A DNA stretch of 64,000 bases from assembly GCF_049977365.1 (NCBI RefSeq), contig NZ_JBNGEN010000002.1, positions 62,001 through 126,000 of the forward strand. The letters run 5' to 3'. This stretch comes from Brachymonas sp049977365 (GTDB lineage Bacteria > Pseudomonadota > Gammaproteobacteria > Burkholderiales > Burkholderiaceae_C). Every line of letters starts with the position of its first letter. The first letter of the stretch is position 1. Below are positions 44,496 through 52,977 of the stretch, piece after piece. Position numbers and translations under genes: made by a program. The notes under the pieces are model-generated. The model was given only the letters and a program-made list of their open reading frames with translations. It searched no databases and was not told the DNA's origin.

Positions 44496-45440
44496 TCACT
44501 CCGGCACGGCAGTGCGCGGCATGACCGCATCGACTCCCGGCAAAGGCTGCACGGGCTCCACATCGACCGGCATCATCTCGATGGTGGCATGCAGCCCCTG
44601 CACGGCATCCACCAGCTGCTGCTCGACGGCATTGCGCAGCGCCGCCGCCTGCCCGAGGCTGAGTCCGGCAGGCAGGTGCATGTGCATCGACACGAAACAG
44701 CGCTGGCCGGCCTGGCGCGTGACCACGTGGTCGAACCGCAGCGGCACGCCCTGGCACGCATCCTGCCGGGCACAGCGGTCGAGCACCTGCTGGATGCGCT
44801 GGGCCGTTTCCCCGTCGACGGCGCTGTCCATGAGACCGTTGCTCGAATTGCGGATCAGGTGCCAGCCCTCGCGCAGGATGTTGAGCGCCACCCCCATGGC
44901 CACCAGCGGGTCGAGCCAGAGCCAGCCGGTGACTTCCACCATCAGCACCCCGGCGATCACGCCGATGGAGGTGTATACGTCGGTGCGCAGATGCCGGCCG
45001 TCGGCTTCGAGCGCGATCGACTGGTGCACCCGCGACGCCTTGATCAGCACCCACGCCCCCACCCCATTGAGCACAGTGCTGGCCACCGAAAAGGCCATGC
45101 CCCAGTCCAGCCGCTCCAGTTCCGCAGGGTGCAGCAGGCGGTCGACCGACGTCCACAGAATGCCGAGCGCAGCCCCGAAAATCAGCATGCCCTCGAAGCC
45201 GGAAGAGAAATATTCCGCCTTGTTGTGTCCGTGCGGATGCCCGGCATCCGCCGGCTGCTCGGCCAGCGACACCATCATCAGCGCAAAGAGGGCTCCCGCC
45301 AGATTGACGAAAGACTCCATAGCATCCGACAGCAGCCCCACCGAGCCGGTCACATACCAGGCCAGCGTCTTGAGCACGATGGTGGTCACCGCCGCGGCGG
45401 CCGACAGCTTCAGGAGGGTACGGGGACTTGGGAAATGCAT
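44496..45440 (-). CDS. Cation diffusion facilitator family transporter
   Basis: 314 residues. The N-terminal membrane part has LKTLAWYVTGSVGLLSDAMES, with the conserved Asp of CDF helix II, and GHPHGHNKAEYFSSGFEG with a His-rich loop. The helix V site appears as IALEADGRHLRTDVYTS. The C-terminal cytoplasmic domain (about 100 residues) contains FDHVVTRQAGQRCFVSMHMH. Exports divalent metals such as zinc or iron by proton antiport; the metal is not assigned. ATG 45438-45440 was chosen over ATG 45464. Confidence 0.92.
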   Translation of the reverse strand: MHFPSPRTLLKLSAAAAVTTIVLKTLAWYVTGSVGLLSDAMESFVNLAGALFALMMVSLAEQPADAGHPHGHNKAEYFSSGFEGMLIFGAALGILWTSVDRLLHPAELERLDWGMAFSVASTVLNGVGAWVLIKASRVHQSIALEADGRHLRTDVYTSIGVIAGVLMVEVTGWLWLDPLVAMGVALNILREGWHLIRNSSNGLMDSAVDGETAQRIQQVLDRCARQDACQGVPLRFDHVVTRQAGQRCFVSMHMHLPAGLSLGQAAALRNAVEQQLVDAVQGLHATIEMMPVDVEPVQPLPGVDAVMPRTAVPE

Positions 45441-45579
45441 GGCGACAACGGACCCAAGGTGCATGAATCGAGGACAGGTCTCCGCCCCAGGGACAGGGAT
45501 CGATCCGGCGGCGTCCTGCCAGTGTACGCGCCCCAACCCTGCCGCTGCGGCACATCCCCCGGCAGAAAGTCGGGCGCGA

Positions 45580-47139
45580 TCAGTCCGGACCGATGTCGTG
45601 CACCATGCGCCGGACCCAGGCGGACTGCGGCGACAGCTGCCAGAAGATCCAGGCCGAGGCCAGCGTCATGCCCCCCATGCAGATGAAGGTGGCATGGAAC
45701 ACCGTCAGCATCCGGTCGGCATGCCCTTCCGCCCCGAGCCAGTTGGTGAACCCGGCCAGCACCGTGCTGGCCAGCGCCACCCCGAGGCTGATGGCCAGCA
45801 TCTGCACCATCGACAGCAGACTGTTGCCACTGCTGGCCTGCGCGGAGTCGAGGTCACGCAGCGTCAGCGTGTTCATGGCCGTGAACTGAAGCGAATTGCA
45901 GGCCCCGAAGCAGGCGAAATGCACCAGCAGCAGCCACATGGGCTCAGCACGCCCCACCAGCGCAAAGCTGGCAATCAGCCCCCCCACCAGCATGGTGTTG
46001 ATGACCAGCACCCTGCGGTAGCCATAGCGGGTAATCGACCAGGTGGCAAAGCGCTTGACGGCCATGCCGGCTGCGGCGATCGGCAGCATCATCATGCCGG
46101 CCTGTGCAGGCGTGAACCCCAGGCTGAGCTGCAGCATCAGCGGAATCAGGAAAGGCACTGCGCTGCTGCCCAGCCGCGAGAACAGATTGCCCGTGAGCCC
46201 GATGGACAGCGCAGGCACCCGGAACAGCATGGGCGAAAACAGCGGATGCTCCTGCCCCGACGCCCGCAGCCAGTACGCCACCATGCAAGCCAGCCCCGTG
46301 ATCAGCCCCACCAGCGCAATGGCCGAAGGCATGCCGAACTCGGACATGCCGTCCACCGACAGAGACACCAGCACCATGCCCAGGGCCAGGAGCCCGTAGC
46401 CGGCCAGATCCAGCGGCTGGTGCGTCACGCCTCGGAAGTCGGGCATCAGCTGCCGGGCTGCCACCCACCCCAGCAGCCCCACCGGCACATTGACCAGAAA
46501 CACCCAGTGCCACGAGGCCATCTGCACGAGCCAGCCCCCGAGCGTGGGGCCCAGCAGCGGGCCGATCAGCCCCGGAATGGCAACGAAGCTCATGGCTGCC
46601 AGGAATTCGCCGCGCGGATAGGCTCGCAGCACCGCAAGACGCCCCACCGGCAGCAGCAGGGCTCCGCCCGCTCCCTGCACGATGCGGGCCATCACCAGAT
46701 GCGACAGCGACGTGGACATGCCGCAGGCCAGCGACCCCGCCGCAAACACCAGAATCGCCCCCATGAACACGCGCCGCGTCCCCAGATGGTCCGCCAGCCA
46801 TCCCGAGAGGGGAATGAACATGGCCATGGTCAGCGAATACGCCACCAGCACCGACTGCATCCGCAGCGGACTCTCATGCAGGCCATCGGCCATGGCCGGC
46901 AGGGCCGTGTTGACGATGGTGGCATCCAGCGTCTGCATGAAAAACCCGATCGCCACGAGCCAGAGCATGCGCTTGCGATGGGCCTGCTCCGCCGCTGAGG
47001 CAGGCACGCCAGCGGCCATGGCTACAGCCTCCGTCTCACCGGCAGCAGTGGCGTCAGCCGGGAACCCTGCCGGCGGGACAGACCGACTGGAAGCATCGGA
47101 GGAAGAAGACGCTGGAGACGCGGGAGACGTGGAAGACAT
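45580..47139 (-). CDS. DHA2-family MFS multidrug exporter (MdtD/EmrB-like)
   Basis: 519 residues with about 14 membrane helices after a Ser/Ala-rich N-terminal tail of some 55 residues. FFMQTLDATIVNTALPAMA is the DHA2 helix-1 motif D1, SGWLADHLGTRR the motif A loop, and GAGGALLLPVGRLAVLR the motif C region. The layout matches MdtD/EmrB exporters driven by proton motive force. No membrane fusion protein gene is adjacent, which favours an MdtD-like single-component pump. It lies downstream of erpA, beyond a terminator. Confidence 0.9.
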   Translation of the reverse strand: MSSTSPASPASSSSDASSRSVPPAGFPADATAAGETEAVAMAAGVPASAAEQAHRKRMLWLVAIGFFMQTLDATIVNTALPAMADGLHESPLRMQSVLVAYSLTMAMFIPLSGWLADHLGTRRVFMGAILVFAAGSLACGMSTSLSHLVMARIVQGAGGALLLPVGRLAVLRAYPRGEFLAAMSFVAIPGLIGPLLGPTLGGWLVQMASWHWVFLVNVPVGLLGWVAARQLMPDFRGVTHQPLDLAGYGLLALGMVLVSLSVDGMSEFGMPSAIALVGLITGLACMVAYWLRASGQEHPLFSPMLFRVPALSIGLTGNLFSRLGSSAVPFLIPLMLQLSLGFTPAQAGMMMLPIAAAGMAVKRFATWSITRYGYRRVLVINTMLVGGLIASFALVGRAEPMWLLLVHFACFGACNSLQFTAMNTLTLRDLDSAQASSGNSLLSMVQMLAISLGVALASTVLAGFTNWLGAEGHADRMLTVFHATFICMGGMTLASAWIFWQLSPQSAWVRRMVHDIGPD

Positions 47140-47242
47140 GCAGAAAACTAGCGAGGAAAGAGCACAGGCCCCAATGGGGCTGACCATGATGCCACAGGCC
47201 TCCCGCCGACACCGGACGCCCACCCAACACCCCTGCGCCCAT

Positions 47243-47267
47243 GAAAAACGCTCCCCGAAGGGAGCGT
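47243..47267 (-). terminator. Intrinsic terminator after erpA
   Basis: On the minus strand ACGCTCCC (47267-47260), a TTCG tetraloop, GGGAGCGT (47255-47248), then T residues to 47243. A stable UUCG-type hairpin 47 bases past the erpA stop. Confidence 0.9.
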
Positions 47268-47313
47268 AACGGCAGGACCAAACAGGGCAGCGCAGGGCTG
47301 CCCAGAGTGTGTC

Positions 47314-47709
47314 TTACACGCTGAAGCTCGAACCGCAGCCGCAGGTGGTGGTGGCGTTCGGATTGCGAATCACGAACTGCGCTCCCTGGAGGTCTTCCTT
47401 GTAGTCGATCTCGGCGCCCACCAGATACTGGAAGCTCATGGGATCGATCAGCAGCGACACCCCGTTCTTCGTCATGATGGTGTCGTCGTCGTTGGCGATC
47501 TCGTCGAACGTGAAACCGTACTGGAAGCCAGAGCAGCCTCCACCCTGCACGAAAACGCGCAGCTTGAGTTCGGGATTGCCTTCTTCGGCGATCAGATCGG
47601 CCACCTTGGCGGCGGCGCTCTCGGTAAAGATGATGGGGTCGCTGGAAGCGGTTTCTGCAGCGGCAGAAGCGGCCTCGACAGGAGCTGCGTTGTCTACGGC
47701 AGTGGTCAT
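47314..47709 (-). CDS. erpA: Iron-sulfur cluster insertion protein ErpA
   Basis: 131 residues. A-type carrier with the three conserved cysteines: GGGCSGFQYGF and the C-terminal CGCGSSFSV. It passes Fe-S clusters to target apoproteins. Compared with E. coli ErpA it has an extra Ala-rich head of about 25 residues (APVEAASAAAETASS). It is divergent from amt across a 435-base gap. Confidence 0.95.
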   Translation of the reverse strand: MTTAVDNAAPVEAASAAAETASSDPIIFTESAAAKVADLIAEEGNPELKLRVFVQGGGCSGFQYGFTFDEIANDDDTIMTKNGVSLLIDPMSFQYLVGAEIDYKEDLQGAQFVIRNPNATTTCGCGSSFSV

Positions 47710-47958
47710 GATCGGAATGCTCTCATGTGGTCAATGGGCGCAATAGTACACGTATTTTCTCGGGATTTTCCCCAACATCCCTATCGGCATTGGGGTCGCC
47801 GAACGGCTCCGCCCACCCACGGATTCCGTGCCCGCACCCCCTCCTGGCCTCCCCTCGCACAGTCCGTGCGTGCTCCCGTGCGGCTCCTGCCTGCGCACCG
47901 GTCCTCACCCTCCGGTGGCACCCGCTTCAAATGATGTAAAACTTTTGAATCTATTGAG

Positions 47959-47974
47959 TGGCACGGGTTTTGCT
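47959..47974 (+). promoter_or_regulatory. Sigma-54 promoter of amt
   Basis: TGGCACGGGTTTTGCT matches the RpoN consensus TGGCACRNNNNTTGCW at every defined base, with the GG and GC doublets correctly spaced. A start site about 12 bases after GC would leave a leader of about 160 bases before amt. Sigma-54 control is expected for nitrogen genes acting with NtrC. The 47710-48144 gap also has short GTGC/GCAC repeats upstream (47837-47885), but none fits the NtrC dyad spacing well. Confidence 0.8.
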
Positions 47975-48144
47975 TTTTGCCCCCCGTTTGCGTCCTTTCG
48001 ATCGCGGACGATCTGCCCGGCCGGTTCCACCTTCCAACCACGAGTTGTCCTGTGTGTCTGCCCCGGTGGCACCTCGCCCCCATCCCGGGCCCGAACGCAT
48101 ACCAGCGACATCGCATCGCATTTGTCTTTTCAGGGGGAATCTCC

Positions 48145-49461
48145 ATGCATTCACATCTCCGTACCTGTTGCTCCTGGGCAACCGGTCTCGCGCTTCTGGT
48201 GGCCAGTCAGGCTTCCTCGGCCCATCCCCATCTCGCGCCTGTCGCCGACATCCACGCGGGAGACACGGCCTGGCTGCTGACAAGCACCGCATTGGTGCTT
48301 CTGATGACACTTCCTGGCGTAGCGCTGTTCTACGGGGGCATGGTACGCACCAAAAACGTGCTCAACACCATGGCCTGCGTGCTGGCCATCTCGGCCCTGG
48401 TGACGGTGGAATGGTGGCTGCTGGGTTACTCCCTGGCCTTCACGCCGGGCTCGGGCTGGCTCGGCGGCACCGAGCGCTTCTGGTTTGCGGGGCTCGACTT
48501 CATCCAGCACAGCGGCCAGGTGGCGGTGAGCCACATCGCCCCCCATGTGCCCGAATCGGTATACGGCATGTTCCAGCTCGCATTCGGCGTCATCACCACG
48601 GCGCTGATCGTCGGCGCCTTCGTGGAGCGCATGCGCTTTGGCCCCATGCTCGTGCTCATGGGACTGTGGTTCCTGCTGGTCTACGCGCCCGTGGCGCATT
48701 GGGTCTGGGAACCCGGTGGCTGGCTCGCCCAGCTCGGCGTGCTGGACTTCGCCGGCGGATCTGTGGTGCACATCAACGCGGGCATTTCGGGGCTGGTCAT
48801 CGCCGCCATCCTGGGCCGCCGCGAAGGGTACGGCAAGGAGCCCTTCCGCCCCTTCAACCTCGGCCTCACCATGACGGGCGCCTGCCTGCTGTGGATCGGC
48901 TGGTTCGGCTTCAATGCCGGTTCTGCGCTGGCTGCCGACGGACGCGCGGGGCTGGCCATGGCCGCCACCCACACGGCAGCAGCCTGTGGCGTGCTCGGCT
49001 GGATGCTCGCCGAATGGCTGGTCAAGAAAACCCCCACCCTGCTGGGCATGAGTTCCGGCGCCATTGCCGGGCTGGTGGCCATCACCCCGGCATCGGGTTA
49101 TGTGGGCATCGGCTCGGCTGCAGCCATCGGCGCCATCGGCGGAGTGGCCTGCTTCTGGGGCGCGACCTGGCTCAAGCACAAGCTGGGCGTAGATGATTCG
49201 CTCGATGTGTTTGGCGTGCATGGCATCGGCGGGCTCGCAGGCTCGCTGCTCACCGGCGTTTTCAACGATCCGGCCATCAGCGGACAGCACACCGATCTGG
49301 CCACCCAGGCCATGGGCGCAGGCGCAGTCCTGGCCTACAGCGCCTGCGTGACGGCCCTGCTGACCTGGATCGTGCAGTTCGGCTTCGGGCTGCGCGTGAG
49401 CGCCGGGCAGGAGCACTACGGTCTCGACCTCACGACCCATCATGAACGCATAGGAGATTGA
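48145..49461 (+). CDS. amt: Ammonium transporter
   Basis: 438 residues. A signal-peptide-like N-terminus (CCSWATGLALLVASQASSA) is followed by about 11 helices. Amt signatures include MTLPGVALFYGGMVRTKNVL, FAGGSVVHINAGISGL with the pore His, and DDSLDVFGVHGIGGLAGSL with the second His. The PII partner GlnK is not encoded beside it, unlike many amt loci. AGGGGGAA precedes ATG 48145. The sigma-54 promoter upstream predicts induction by nitrogen shortage. A small unknown gene follows after three bases. Confidence 0.96.
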   Translation: MHSHLRTCCSWATGLALLVASQASSAHPHLAPVADIHAGDTAWLLTSTALVLLMTLPGVALFYGGMVRTKNVLNTMACVLAISALVTVEWWLLGYSLAFTPGSGWLGGTERFWFAGLDFIQHSGQVAVSHIAPHVPESVYGMFQLAFGVITTALIVGAFVERMRFGPMLVLMGLWFLLVYAPVAHWVWEPGGWLAQLGVLDFAGGSVVHINAGISGLVIAAILGRREGYGKEPFRPFNLGLTMTGACLLWIGWFGFNAGSALAADGRAGLAMAATHTAAACGVLGWMLAEWLVKKTPTLLGMSSGAIAGLVAITPASGYVGIGSAAAIGAIGGVACFWGATWLKHKLGVDDSLDVFGVHGIGGLAGSLLTGVFNDPAISGQHTDLATQAMGAGAVLAYSACVTALLTWIVQFGFGLRVSAGQEHYGLDLTTHHERIGD

Positions 49462-49464
49462 ACC

Positions 49465-49773
49465 ATGTCCGACAGCGAACGCCTCGCCACCGCCGCCCGC
49501 CTGCACGTGCTGCTGCGCCGCAAGACAGGGCGTGTGACCGACGTCGAATGGATGGCGGCCCACCCCGATTACGCCGAAGCCATGATTGTCTTCTCCCGCC
49601 AGAAGGCCCAGGAACTGGGCGATGTCGAACTGGCCGAATGGGCCGGCAAGTTCGAGCAGCTTATGCCGCGTGCCCCCCAGGAGCAGCGCGCCCCGAAGCG
49701 CGGGCTGTTCGACCGTCTCAAGGGCCATGCCGACGACGGCGAGGACCACCAGTACGTAGGCGGATTGCGCTGA
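49465..49773 (+). CDS. Hypothetical protein co-transcribed with amt
   Basis: 102 residues, hydrophilic, no signal or membrane segment. It starts MSDSERLATAARLHVLLRRK and ends in a charged tail (GEDHQYVGGLR). The central part is helical and may form a small DNA- or protein-binding fold, but I recognise no family. It lies three bases after amt, so it is almost certainly in the same sigma-54 transcript and may affect ammonium uptake; this is inference from position. Confidence 0.7.
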   Translation: MSDSERLATAARLHVLLRRKTGRVTDVEWMAAHPDYAEAMIVFSRQKAQELGDVELAEWAGKFEQLMPRAPQEQRAPKRGLFDRLKGHADDGEDHQYVGGLR

Positions 49774-49855
49774 CCTCCTCTCCCGCGTGCAGCGGCTCCC
49801 GGACACGGAACCCTGCATCGCGGGAGTGCATGTTCTACAATGAAAACACCCTTTT

Positions 49856-49895
49856 TCCGCACACGCCTCTTGCGGGCCTGTGCGGATGCTTTTTT
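49856..49895 (+). terminator. Terminator or attenuator before argD
   Basis: TCCGCAC (49856-49862) pairs with GTGCGGA (49880-49886), with a possible inner CGC/GCG helix, followed by TGC and six T (49890-49895). The structure ends just one base before the ATGGAG that carries the argD ribosome site. It may end the amt transcript, or act as an attenuator for argD. Confidence 0.6.
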
Positions 49896-49907
49896 ATGGA
49901 GCCGCCC

Positions 49908-51104
49908 ATGTCCGATCCTGTGTCTTCCCTGTCCCCCCATGTCATGAACACCTATGGCCGCCTGCCGATTGCCATGTCGCATGGCAAGGGCTGCCGCGTG
50001 TGGGACACCGAGGGGCGAGAATACCTGGACGCCCTGGGCGGCATTGCCGTCAACACCCTGGGCCATGCCCATCCCGAGCTGGTGAGCGCCCTGCAGGACC
50101 AGGTGGCCAAGCTCATCCACTGCTCGAACTACTACCACGTGCCCGGTCAGGAACAGCTTGCCTCCGCGCTGGTGCGTCTGTCGGGGCTGACCAACGCCTT
50201 CTTCTGCAATTCCGGTCTGGAAGCCAACGAGGCCGCCCTCAAGATTGCCCGCAAGTACGGGCACCAGAAAGGCATCGACCGGGCCGAAGTGGTCGTGTTC
50301 GAGAACGCCTTCCATGGTCGCAGCATCGCCACGCTGAGTGCCACCGGCAACCCCAAGGTGCACGCCGGCTTCGAGCCGCTGGTCGAAGGCTTCATCCGCG
50401 TGCCCCGCAACGACATGGAGGCCCTGCGCCGCGCCACCGAAGGCAATCCCAACGTGGTGGCCGTGCTGCTCGAACCCATTCAGGGCGAAGGCGGCATCCG
50501 CCCCATGCACGTGGAATTCCTCCAGCAGCTGCGCCGCTACTGCGACGAACAGGGCTGGCTGCTGATGCTCGACGAAATCCAGTGTGGTCTGGGCCGCACC
50601 GGCAAGTGGTTCGCATTCCAGTGGGCCGACATCCACCCCGACGTGATGAGTCTTGCCAAGGGGCTCGGCTCTGGCGTGCCCATCGGCGCCGTGGTGGCCG
50701 GGCCCAAGGCGGCCGAAGTGCTGCAGCCGGGCAACCACGGCACCACCTTCGGCGGCAACCCGCTCGCCATGCGTGCGGGAGTCGAGACGCTGCGCATCAT
50801 GGAAGAGCAGCACCTGCTCGACAACGCGGCCGAGGTGGGCGAGCATCTCAAGCACGCCCTGGAGAAGGGATTCGAGGGTGTGGCCGGCGTGATCGAAGTC
50901 CGTGGCCACGGCCTGATGCTGGGCATCGAGCTGGCCAAGCCCTGCTCCGAGCTGCTGCAGCGTGGCGCCGAAAACGGCCTGCTGTTCAGCGTCACGGCCA
51001 ACAGCGTCATCCGCCTGGTGCCTCCCCTGATCCTCACCAAGGCCGAGGCCGACGAGATCGTCGCCATCCTCGTCCCCCTGGTCAAGCAGTTCCTGGCCGA
51101 GTGA
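49908..51104 (+). CDS. argD: Acetylornithine aminotransferase
   Basis: 398 residues, PLP fold type I class III transaminase. It converts N-acetylglutamate semialdehyde to N-acetylornithine in arginine synthesis. Visible parts are GGIAVNTLGHAHPELV, FFCNSGLEANEAALKIAR, FENAFHGRS, LLMLDEIQCGLGRTG and the PLP-lysine in SLAKGLGSGVPIGA. GGAG eight bases upstream supports ATG 49908. argF follows 59 bases later, so they likely form an operon. Confidence 0.94.
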   Translation: MSDPVSSLSPHVMNTYGRLPIAMSHGKGCRVWDTEGREYLDALGGIAVNTLGHAHPELVSALQDQVAKLIHCSNYYHVPGQEQLASALVRLSGLTNAFFCNSGLEANEAALKIARKYGHQKGIDRAEVVVFENAFHGRSIATLSATGNPKVHAGFEPLVEGFIRVPRNDMEALRRATEGNPNVVAVLLEPIQGEGGIRPMHVEFLQQLRRYCDEQGWLLMLDEIQCGLGRTGKWFAFQWADIHPDVMSLAKGLGSGVPIGAVVAGPKAAEVLQPGNHGTTFGGNPLAMRAGVETLRIMEEQHLLDNAAEVGEHLKHALEKGFEGVAGVIEVRGHGLMLGIELAKPCSELLQRGAENGLLFSVTANSVIRLVPPLILTKAEADEIVAILVPLVKQFLAE

Positions 51105-51163
51105 GGTCGGGGCGTCCGCCCTGCGCTCCTCTTTTGCCCCTGCCCACGCAACCGACACCCATC

Positions 51164-52081
51164 ATGATCAAGCACTACCTCCAGTTCACCGATCTCTCCG
51201 CTGCCGACTACACCTACCTGATAGACCGCGCAGGCTTCATCAAGCGCAAGTTCAAGGCCTATGAAAAGCACATGACGCTGGTGGATCGTACCCTCGCCAT
51301 GATCTTCGAGAAGGCCAGCACGCGCACGCGCGTGAGCTTCGAGGCAGGCATGTACCAGCTCGGCGGCAATGTGGTGCACCTCACCAGCGGCGACAGCCAG
51401 CTCGGCCGTGCAGAGCCCATCGAAGACAGTGCCCGTGTCATCAGCCGCATGACGGACATCGTCATGATCCGCACCTTCGAGCAAAGCAAGATCGAGCGCT
51501 TCGCTGCCCATTCGCGCGTGCCCGTCATCAACGGTCTGACCAACGAGTTCCATCCGTGCCAGATCCTGGCCGACATCTTCACCTACATCGAACATCGCGG
51601 CTCGATCCAGGGCAAGGTCGTCGCCTGGGTGGGCGATGGCAACAACATGGCCAACACCTGGCTGCAGGCCGCCAAGCTGCTCGGCTTCACCGTGCATGTG
51701 AGCACCCCGAGCGGATACGGCATCGACAGCAGCATACCCGGCGTCGAACTCGGCGACCATGTGCGGCTCTTCAAGGACCCGCGCGAGGCCTGCGTCAACG
51801 CCGATCTGGTCACCACCGATGTCTGGACCAGCATGGGCTACGAGGCGGAGAACGAAGCACGCCGCACGGCCTTTGCCAACTGGTGCGTCGATGCCCCGAT
51901 GATGGCCCTGGCCAAGAAGGATGCCCTGTTCATGCACTGTCTGCCTGCCCATCGAGGCGAGGAAGTCATGGCCGACGTGATCGACGGCCCGCAGTCCGTC
52001 GTCTGGGACGAGGCCGAGAACCGCATGCATGTGCAGAAAGCCCTGATGGAATACCTGCTGCTCGGACGCCTGCAGGGCTGA
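51164..52081 (+). CDS. argF: Ornithine carbamoyltransferase
   Basis: 305 residues. Transfers the carbamoyl group to ornithine to give citrulline. The carbamoyl-phosphate site is EKASTRTRVSFEAG, with FHPCQILAD and the ornithine site HCLPAHRGEEV. Length and motifs indicate the anabolic enzyme. It follows argD in an arginine operon; the other arg genes are not here. Confidence 0.97.
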   Translation: MIKHYLQFTDLSAADYTYLIDRAGFIKRKFKAYEKHMTLVDRTLAMIFEKASTRTRVSFEAGMYQLGGNVVHLTSGDSQLGRAEPIEDSARVISRMTDIVMIRTFEQSKIERFAAHSRVPVINGLTNEFHPCQILADIFTYIEHRGSIQGKVVAWVGDGNNMANTWLQAAKLLGFTVHVSTPSGYGIDSSIPGVELGDHVRLFKDPREACVNADLVTTDVWTSMGYEAENEARRTAFANWCVDAPMMALAKKDALFMHCLPAHRGEEVMADVIDGPQSVVWDEAENRMHVQKALMEYLLLGRLQG

Positions 52082-52108
52082 TGCGCCTTGGCGTCACACA
52101 CTGTCTGC

Positions 52109-52426
52109 ATGACCACGTTCTGCACCACATGCGGCGCCTGCTGTGCCGCATTCCGGGTCGATTTCGCGCGTGAGGAGCTGCTTTCGGAAGGCGGCCCGGT
52201 TCCCGATGGGCTCACGGTTCCCGTCACCGGCAGGGTGATGCGCATGCGCGGCACCGACCATACACCTCCTCGCTGTGCCGCGCTGGTCGGCACCATCGGT
52301 ACCGAGGCGCGCTGTGGCATCTACGAATGGCGTTCCAGCCCCTGCCGGGAGCTCGAACCCGGCAGCGATGGATGTCTCCGTGCCCGACGGTGCCACGGAC
52401 TGCCGGCCCTGCCTGAATCCTTCTGA
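52109..52426 (+). CDS. YkgJ family cysteine-rich protein
   Basis: 105 residues. The N-terminal CTTCGACCAAF and later RCAAL, RCGIYEWRSSPCREL and the final Cys residues form the CxxC..C pattern of the YkgJ/UPF0153 family, thought to bind zinc or an iron-sulfur cluster. No enzymatic role is established. ATG 52109 begins just 27 bases after argF; the open frame upstream starts with a non-ATG codon. Confidence 0.82.
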   Translation: MTTFCTTCGACCAAFRVDFAREELLSEGGPVPDGLTVPVTGRVMRMRGTDHTPPRCAALVGTIGTEARCGIYEWRSSPCRELEPGSDGCLRARRCHGLPALPESF

Positions 52427-52503
52427 GCCCCCCTCCTCTGCAGGAGGAGCTGAAGAAGGCACGTTTCCCCTATCCTCCTCACGCTCGCACTTTGCTGCCC
52501 GGC

Positions 52504-52908
52504 TCAGGGTGCAACCCGAAATGCATGCCAGCCCGGCTGCTGCTCCCCTGCCGCCTCGCCGGGGCGGTTTTCCTGGCTCCAGAAATAGAGGGGGCGCCCC
52601 ATCAGTGCCCATTGCCGACGCCCATCGGCCCGGGACAGCACACTGAAATCGCCCCGATCCCGATCCTTCTCCGATGCCAGCAGAGGGGGCCATTCCTGGG
52701 CACATGGCCCATTGCAACGCGAAACCTGCGGCGCATCCGCATCGGAGACATAAAGCGTCATCCGGCTCGAAGTCCCCACCATGAGCCCATCGACCTGAAT
52801 GGCAGGCGGCATTTCTCCGGCATTGGGGGTAAAAACCCCCTGCCCCATGCCGCACCCGGTCAATGTCGCTGCGCCCAGCAGCACAGCCAGTCCCCCAAGT
52901 ATCCGCAT
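52504..52908 (-). CDS. Lipoprotein with PF03640-type repeats
   Basis: 134 residues. The signal peptide ends with the lipobox LTGC. The mature part has TLYVSDADAPQVSRCNGPCAQEWPPL (residues roughly 55-80) and RRQWALMGRPLYFW, matching the secreted repeat of unknown function with its WPPL and G-xx-LY-F patterns. Two Cys in CNGPC probably form a disulfide. GGAGG stands about 9 bases before ATG 52908. Function unknown; it converges with the ykgJ-type gene. Confidence 0.8.
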   Translation of the reverse strand: MRILGGLAVLLGAATLTGCGMGQGVFTPNAGEMPPAIQVDGLMVGTSSRMTLYVSDADAPQVSRCNGPCAQEWPPLLASEKDRDRGDFSVLSRADGRRQWALMGRPLYFWSQENRPGEAAGEQQPGWHAFRVAP

Positions 52909-52977
52909 GTCATGATCCTCCCGCATGGGCCGCCCATTCCGTCACCGTGCGCCCCGGTGCACACGGCAGTTTCGACC

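Noticed and set aside
47837..47885. NtrC binding sites upstream of amt
   Set aside because: GCAC and GTGC half sites occur, but with 5 or 9 bases between them rather than the 7 of the NtrC dyad. GC-rich DNA makes such words common.
47780..47950. A tRNA or small RNA gene in the erpA-amt gap
   Set aside because: Several GC-rich inverted repeats are present but no cloverleaf, T-arm GTTC sequence or CCA end could be found on either strand.
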